Below are positions 15,775-19,520 of a stretch of DNA of 19,520 nt, in pieces (position 1 is the first letter of the stretch; every line of letters starts with the position of its first letter). The notes beneath the pieces are model-generated. The model did no database searches, was not told the DNA's origin, and worked only from the letters and a program-made list of their open reading frames with translations. The position numbers were made by a program, and so were the translations under genes. The DNA is from Candidatus Saccharibacteria bacterium RIFCSPHIGHO2_02_FULL_47_12. GTDB lineage: Bacteria > Patescibacteriota > Saccharimonadia > Saccharimonadales > JANWIN01. Location of the stretch: NCBI GenBank assembly GCA_001790455.1, contig MGCP01000003.1, forward strand, positions 1 through 19,520, given 5' to 3'.

Positions 15775-16366
15775 TGAATTTGTCCGGAAAAGTTTGGCGC
15801 ATGGTGGGGTTCTGACGATCTTTTAATGACACTATTTGTTCACTGCCTTTGATTGGCCATTGAATGTTGAGGTCTGAGTCGGCGAAATTGATTGCCAGGT
15901 ACTGGCCGGAATACGCCTTGTCTGCGCTCCAAACACCGGTTACGCAGTAAACATAATCAACGTCTTCGTCTGAAATAGCCTGTAAGCCGTTTCCTACGCC
16001 CTTTGGTATAAACAACATTTGCTTGGGACTTAGTTCAAAAGTTTCAACCTGGCTAAAGGTAGAAGAATCTGTGCGCAGATCAACCATTGCGCAGAACACC
16101 TTGCCGTTAACTACATGTACGACCTTGTCATAGGGCTCGGCATGAACTGCACGGATCGTGCCCTTTTTTGAATGAGAAATACCAAGTTGTTTAGGGTTTA
16201 GTTCTGGCAGCCCCAATTTTTGCATTTCTTCGGTTTGCCAAACTTCGGTAAACGAACCCCTAGGGTCTTCAAATACATTCAGATCAAACAACAGCATGCC
16301 CTCAAACCTAGTCTTGTGAGCTTGACGTTCACTTGTTTGTTTGATATCAGACTTGTTGTCGGCCAT
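15767..16366 (-). CDS. rmlC: dTDP-4-dehydrorhamnose 3,5-epimerase, actinobacterial-fusion type
   Basis: 199 aa, a cupin-fold epimerase acting between RmlB and RmlD. The core reads GTIRAVHAEPYDKVVHVVNGKVF, with H75 in the place of the catalytic histidine. This differs from the textbook RGLHxQ version and resembles the N-terminal half of fused RmlC-RmlD proteins of Actinobacteria as I recall them. FIPKGVGNGLQA, YVYCVTGVW and NIQWPI complete the fold. An extra, charged stretch of about 18 residues precedes the domain. The start shares one base with the rmlB stop (TAATG at 16364-16368 on the minus strand), so translation is coupled. Confidence 0.92.
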   Translation of the reverse strand: MADNKSDIKQTSERQAHKTRFEGMLLFDLNVFEDPRGSFTEVWQTEEMQKLGLPELNPKQLGISHSKKGTIRAVHAEPYDKVVHVVNGKVFCAMVDLRTDSSTFSQVETFELSPKQMLFIPKGVGNGLQAISDEDVDYVYCVTGVWSADKAYSGQYLAINFADSDLNIQWPIKGSEQIVSLKDRQNPTMRQTFPDKFNG

Positions 16367-17367
16367 TATCTACCCAATTCTTTATATTTAGCTTCTGTTT
16401 CTTCTTTTTGCGGTTTCCACCAGGCCTCATTTTCTTTATACCAGGCAACTGTGTCTGCAAGTCCGGTTTCAAAATCCGTATACTTTGGTTGCCAGCCCAG
16501 TTCGTTTCTGATTTTGCTTGAATCTATAGCGTAACGCAGGTCATGGCCTGGGCGGTCGCTAACATGTTCGTAATCGTCTGCATCTTTGCTCATAAGTTTC
16601 AGAATAAGCTGCAGAACTTCTTTGTTGGTCTTCTCTGCATTTACCCCCACTAGGTAGGTTTCGCCTATTTTGCCTTTTTCTAGAATGGCTAGGATTGCAG
16701 ACGAGTGGTCTTCTGCGTGGATCCAGTCGCGAATGTTCTCGCCAGTGCCATATAGCTTTGGCCTCCTGCCTCCTAAAATTTCTGTGACCTGGCGGGGTAT
16801 AAACTTTTCTACGTGCTGGTATGGGCCGTAATTGTTAGAACAGTTTGACAGTGTGGCTTGCACCCCAAAGCTGCGGATCCAGGCGCGAACCAAATGGTCA
16901 GACCCGGCCTTGGTGGCAGAGTAGGGGCTGGAAGGGTTATAGGGCGTAGACTCACTGAACTTAGGATCACCAGGCTCTAGGTCGCCATAAACCTCGTCGG
17001 TAGATATGTGGTGCAGGCGCTTTTTGTGTTTCCTGACTGCTTCTAAAATTCTAAAAGTACCTACCAGGTTGGTTTCTACAAAAGGCCAGGGCGAATGGAC
17101 CGAATTGTCTACGTGTGATTCTGCTGCAAAGTGTACGACCGCGTCACAATCAGCCACAGCCGTGTCTACAACTTTTTCATCGCAAATATTGCCCACCACT
17201 AATTTAACTCGGGATTCGCCCAGGCCATCTAAATTAGCCCTGTTGCCAGCATAGGTTAGCGCATCCAGGACTGTAATTTGCCAGTCTGGCCGTTCGCGGT
17301 AAACATAATGCACAAAGTTTGAGCCAATAAATCCCGCCCCGCCAGTAACAAGTAATTTCATACTCAT
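16366..17367 (-). CDS. rmlB: dTDP-glucose 4,6-dehydratase
   Basis: 333 aa. It turns dTDP-glucose into dTDP-4-keto-6-deoxyglucose, the branch-point for rhamnose and for 4-amino sugars. NAD-binding GGAGFIGSN (9-17), the family-specific TDE (123-125) in HISTDEVYGDL and Y149xxxK153 are all present, as is NCSNNYGPYQ. Two starts are possible: ATG 17367 (MSMKLL) or ATG 17361 (MKLL, the more usual family N-terminus); neither has a clear Shine-Dalgarno. The gap to pgm is only 21 nt. A TATACT at 17370-17375 could be a weak internal -10. Confidence 0.95.
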   Translation of the reverse strand: MSMKLLVTGGAGFIGSNFVHYVYRERPDWQITVLDALTYAGNRANLDGLGESRVKLVVGNICDEKVVDTAVADCDAVVHFAAESHVDNSVHSPWPFVETNLVGTFRILEAVRKHKKRLHHISTDEVYGDLEPGDPKFSESTPYNPSSPYSATKAGSDHLVRAWIRSFGVQATLSNCSNNYGPYQHVEKFIPRQVTEILGGRRPKLYGTGENIRDWIHAEDHSSAILAILEKGKIGETYLVGVNAEKTNKEVLQLILKLMSKDADDYEHVSDRPGHDLRYAIDSSKIRNELGWQPKYTDFETGLADTVAWYKENEAWWKPQKEETEAKYKELGR

Positions 17368-17388
17368 CTAGTATAACGCAGGATCCAC

Positions 17389-18819
17389 CTATTTATTTAG
17401 TGCCTCAACATTTGCAGCGATATCGTTTTCCCATTCTACTTCAGGGAAGCGATGCAATAGTTCGGCCAAATATTTACGCAACTTCTCGTAACCTTCTTCT
17501 GTACGAGATTCAAACTTAATCCCTAGGTAAGGACCATTTTGAGAGTAGCGCACTACAAACATATCATCATTCGTTTCAAGCCTCACACCATCACCTGCAC
17601 GTTCATCGTCTATTACCTCAGCATCGGGAAAATCTTTTCTTACTATAGGTGCCAGTTTACTCACCAGGGCTACTTTTTTATCGTCAGCACAGGCTAGTTT
17701 AATCTCTGGACTGGAATAGTAATGAGGCAGCTCCGCAACAATTTTAGACATTGGTTTATTTGTAGTGGCCAGATAGCGAACAAGCCGCAACCCTGAATAA
17801 AGGCCATCATCATGGTTGTAGAAATCTGCAGAAAAAAAGAAATGTCCAGACAGCTCGCCTATAAAGGCAGCACCTACTTCTTGATTTTTCTTTTTGAGAA
17901 ATGAGTGCCCAGTCCTCCACATAAATGGTTCACCGCCTTTTGCCTGAATGGTTTCGGGCACTGCTTTTGAACAAAAAGTATTAAACATTATCTTAGAGCC
18001 GGGGTGGTCACTGAGTACGTCGGTTGCAAATAGGGCTACAAATAGGTCGTTCCATATTAAGCCACCTTTTTCATCCACAATTCCTATTCGATCACCATCT
18101 GCATCATAAGTTATTCCTATATCAGCCTTGGCCTCCAAAACTTCCTTGCGCAGACGTTCCAGCACGCTGACTTCAGTAGGATCAGCAATCCCAAGAGGGA
18201 AGGTGGGGTCAACCGTAGTATTGTGCTCTACAACCTCGCAACCTGCTTTTCTAAAAAGCTCAGGAGCCCACGCACCAGCAGTAGTACACCCAGGGTCTAT
18301 AACCACCTTGATTTTTTTAGGAACTGGCAAACGCCTTAACAAATCTGCGTAATACGCATCTTTTATGTCTTCCTGTTTTAGGCTTCCTTCGTGCTCACCC
18401 TGTTCGTAATCTTCTTCTTCGACTAAACGGCGCAGCTCATTCATCCCCTCACTAACAAGTGTTTCAGAATAATCATTTGCAAATTTGAAACCATTAAACT
18501 GAGGAGGGTTGTGAGAAGCACTAACGTAAATTCCTGCTGGAGTTTCCAGCTGGTACTGTGCCCAGTAGAACGTGCCAACCAATACCATGCCTATGTCAAT
18601 AACGTCTATTCCTGCCCATCGCAAACCTTTAGCTAGCTCTTTGGCATACACGGGTCCTGTCTCTCGACAGTCACGACCGATAAGTGCTTTTGTTTTGTTG
18701 TTTCTTTGTAGAAAAGTGCCGTATGCTCTACCGAGGTGCAGGGCTAGCTCTGGACTTAGGTCGGTACCGACCAAGCCCCTTAGGTCATATCCACGAAATA
18801 TCTGAGGGTTTACTTGCAT
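17389..18819 (-). CDS. Phosphoglucomutase/phosphomannomutase (alpha-D-phosphohexomutase family)
   Basis: 476 aa. It interconverts the 6- and 1-phosphates of glucose or mannose, here most likely supplying glucose-1-phosphate to RmlA. The phosphoserine loop YVSASHNPPQFNGFKF has catalytic S102, the metal loop is DADGDR (239-244) and the sugar-binding loop is GELSGH (321-326). The C-terminal phosphate-binding region (VVRYSQNGPYLGIKFES) resembles the bifunctional PMM/PGM group. The frame extends to 18843, but the ATG at 18819 has AAGGAG 5 nt upstream and starts the conserved NPQIFRGYDLRG, so it is the start. It is the first gene of the pgm-rmlBCDA operon. Glucose versus mannose preference cannot be read from sequence. 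Confidence 0.93.
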   Translation of the reverse strand: MQVNPQIFRGYDLRGLVGTDLSPELALHLGRAYGTFLQRNNKTKALIGRDCRETGPVYAKELAKGLRWAGIDVIDIGMVLVGTFYWAQYQLETPAGIYVSASHNPPQFNGFKFANDYSETLVSEGMNELRRLVEEEDYEQGEHEGSLKQEDIKDAYYADLLRRLPVPKKIKVVIDPGCTTAGAWAPELFRKAGCEVVEHNTTVDPTFPLGIADPTEVSVLERLRKEVLEAKADIGITYDADGDRIGIVDEKGGLIWNDLFVALFATDVLSDHPGSKIMFNTFCSKAVPETIQAKGGEPFMWRTGHSFLKKKNQEVGAAFIGELSGHFFFSADFYNHDDGLYSGLRLVRYLATTNKPMSKIVAELPHYYSSPEIKLACADDKKVALVSKLAPIVRKDFPDAEVIDDERAGDGVRLETNDDMFVVRYSQNGPYLGIKFESRTEEGYEKLRKYLAELLHRFPEVEWENDIAANVEALNK

Positions 18820-18824
18820 AGATT

Positions 18825-18830
18825 CTCCTT
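18825..18830 (-). promoter_or_regulatory. Shine-Dalgarno site that fixes the phosphohexomutase start
   Basis: On the minus strand AAGGAG precedes the ATG at 18819 by 5 nt. The upstream in-frame ATG at 18843 has no such site and overlaps the candidate -10. Confidence 0.8.
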
Positions 18831-18841
18831 TTGACCTAATC

Positions 18842-18847
18842 ATTATA
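18842..18847 (-). promoter_or_regulatory. Candidate -10 box of the pgm-rmlBCDA operon
   Basis: A perfect TATAAT on the minus strand, predicting transcription start near 18835 and a leader of about 16 nt holding the SD. No clear -35 lies 16-18 nt upstream. Confidence 0.5.
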
Positions 18848-18867
18848 AATGAGCATGATATTATGTG

Positions 18868-18876
18868 TGCGATAAT
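18868..18876 (+). promoter_or_regulatory. Candidate extended -10 for the cytidylyltransferase-like gene
   Basis: TGCGATAAT (TGn plus GATAAT) on the plus strand predicts a start near 18883, followed by GGAG at 18905-18908 and the ATG at 18914. No -35 is evident, as is common for extended -10 promoters. Confidence 0.4.
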
Positions 18877-18913
18877 TCACAAAAAATTGAGCGAGTAATT
18901 AAACGGAGCAAAC

Positions 18914-19360
18914 ATGAAGATAGTTATCTTGAGCGGTTTTTTTAACCCTTTGCACGGTGGCCACTTGGATATGATAGAAGAGGGTGCGGTCATGGGCGAC
19001 AAGCTGGTTGTGATAGTAAATAACGATGTCCAACAGAAGTTAAAAAAGGGCAAAATTATACTTGATGAGAAAAACCGTCTGCGGCTAATTAGTGCACTCA
19101 AATACGTGGATGACGCGGTTTTGTCTATAGATCAAGACCCGACAGTTGTCGAGACTATTAGGATAATTGCTAGGGAGCATCCAAACGATCAATTGATTTT
19201 TGCCAATGGCGGCGACAGAAGCTCAGCAAAAGTTGTGCCAGAAACGGGAGTCTGTGAAGAATTTGGAATCAAAATGGTTTACGGTGTTGGCAGTCAAGAA
19301 GTAGAGAAGCGAGACTCCTCTACTAGGATCAATCAGGCCACTGGCCACGAAGTAGCTTAA
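18914..19360 (+). CDS. Cytidylyltransferase-like nucleotidyltransferase of unknown substrate
   Basis: 148 aa. The HxGH-family signature GFFNPLHGGHLDM (8-20, with H14 and H17), an ANGGDR segment (97-102) and the C-terminal DSSTRI (134-139, the ISSTxIR-like nucleotide-binding motif) mark a small nucleotidyltransferase. Relatives transfer CMP or AMP to phosphate groups such as glycerol-3-phosphate, phosphoethanolamine or heptose-1-phosphate. Beside glycan genes, an activated headgroup or polyol donor is plausible (inference); phosphopantetheine adenylyltransferase is less likely because the downstream sequence does not match. The SD GGAG (18905-18908) supports the start. Its stop shares bases with the opposing gene's stop. 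Confidence 0.82.
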   Translation: MKIVILSGFFNPLHGGHLDMIEEGAVMGDKLVVIVNNDVQQKLKKGKIILDEKNRLRLISALKYVDDAVLSIDQDPTVVETIRIIAREHPNDQLIFANGGDRSSAKVVPETGVCEEFGIKMVYGVGSQEVEKRDSSTRINQATGHEVA

Positions 19361-19520
19361 GAGATTACGGAATTAATAAAATCTGAAAGTTTTTGTCTAA
19401 ACTGCTCTGCATCAAATTTTTTGGCGTGGGATTGGATTTCTTTAGGGTCGTACTTTTCTGACTTGAATGATTCCAATGCTTTTATCAGCGAACCTACTGT
19501 TTGCTTATCAAAAAATTCGC
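19357..19520 (-). CDS. C-terminal end of a GT4-type glycosyltransferase, truncated by window edge
   Basis: Read on the minus strand, 53 residues precede the TAA at 19357-19359. They include VGSLIKALESF, YDPKEIQSHAKKFDAEQF and RQKLSDFINSVI. This is the usual tail of GT4 (mannosyltransferase-like) glycosyltransferases, in which a helix with the pattern H-A-x-x-F-x-x-x-x-F ends the protein. The start and catalytic motifs lie beyond the window, so the sugar cannot be named. Its stop overlaps that of the cytidylyltransferase-like gene. Confidence 0.75.
   Translation of the reverse strand, partial: EFFDKQTVGSLIKALESFKSEKYDPKEIQSHAKKFDAEQFRQKLSDFINSVIS

Noticed and set aside
17370..17375. Internal promoter for rmlB (TATACT just before the start)
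   Set aside because: No -35 at 16-18 nt and the spacing to either ATG does not fit a leaderless start well; only a 21-nt gap separates pgm and rmlB, so co-transcription is simpler.
18820..18843. Eight-residue extension of the phosphohexomutase in the longer frame
   Set aside because: It would place the SD and candidate -10 inside the gene; the ATG at 18819 has an AAGGAG site and begins the conserved region.

Overview
The window is a cell-surface glycan and secreted-protein region from a bacterium with dense gene packing, short intergenic gaps, many ATGA-type start/stop overlaps, TGA used as a normal stop, and moderate GC (judged by eye, not computed). The gene content suggests a Candidatus Saccharibacteria (TM7) or related Patescibacteria genome. 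The pointers are an RmlC of the type usually fused to RmlD in Actinobacteria, a secreted lysozyme-like protein starting FNAAYIIDDSKFF (a type I associate with Actinobacteria and Saccharibacteria), and the compact layout. This assignment is inference from gene types, not proof. No tRNA, rRNA, CRISPR array or insertion sequence was seen.

Layout. (1) 1-3503, plus strand: the 3' part of a two-domain glycosyltransferase (GT2 then GT4), followed by the permease and ATPase of a Wzm/Wzt-type polysaccharide exporter with a C-terminal glycan-recognition domain. (2) 3506-4792, minus strand: a GT-B-like glycosyltransferase whose coiled-coil tail is encoded by a perfect 42-bp tandem repeat. (3) 4879-7787, plus strand: a three-gene sugar-modification cassette of a VioA-like DegT aminotransferase, an ATP-grasp/HAD fusion and a SAM methyltransferase. 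(4) 7821-11300, plus strand: a promoter, a small membrane-anchored secreted protein, and a 951-aa secreted protein with a lysozyme-like head and about twelve degenerate repeats. (5) 11302-14010, minus strand: a 902-aa secreted beta-helix protein with aspartate-rich C-terminal repeats. (6) 14063-18819, minus strand: pgm-rmlB-rmlC-rmlD-rmlA, a compact operon that would take glucose-6-phosphate to dTDP-L-rhamnose. (7) 18914-19520: a small cytidylyltransferase-like gene and, converging on it, the C-terminal end of a GT4 glycosyltransferase.

How it fits together (inference). The pgm/rml operon supplies dTDP-L-rhamnose and the intermediate dTDP-4-keto-6-deoxyglucose. The aminotransferase cassette could divert that intermediate to a 4-amino-4,6-dideoxy sugar that is then amidated and methylated. 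The glycosyltransferases assemble a rhamnose-containing chain and the Wzm/Wzt pair exports it. The two large secreted proteins would act in or on the same envelope. All three convergent gene pairs abut within 2 nt or overlap, leaving no room for a terminator between them.
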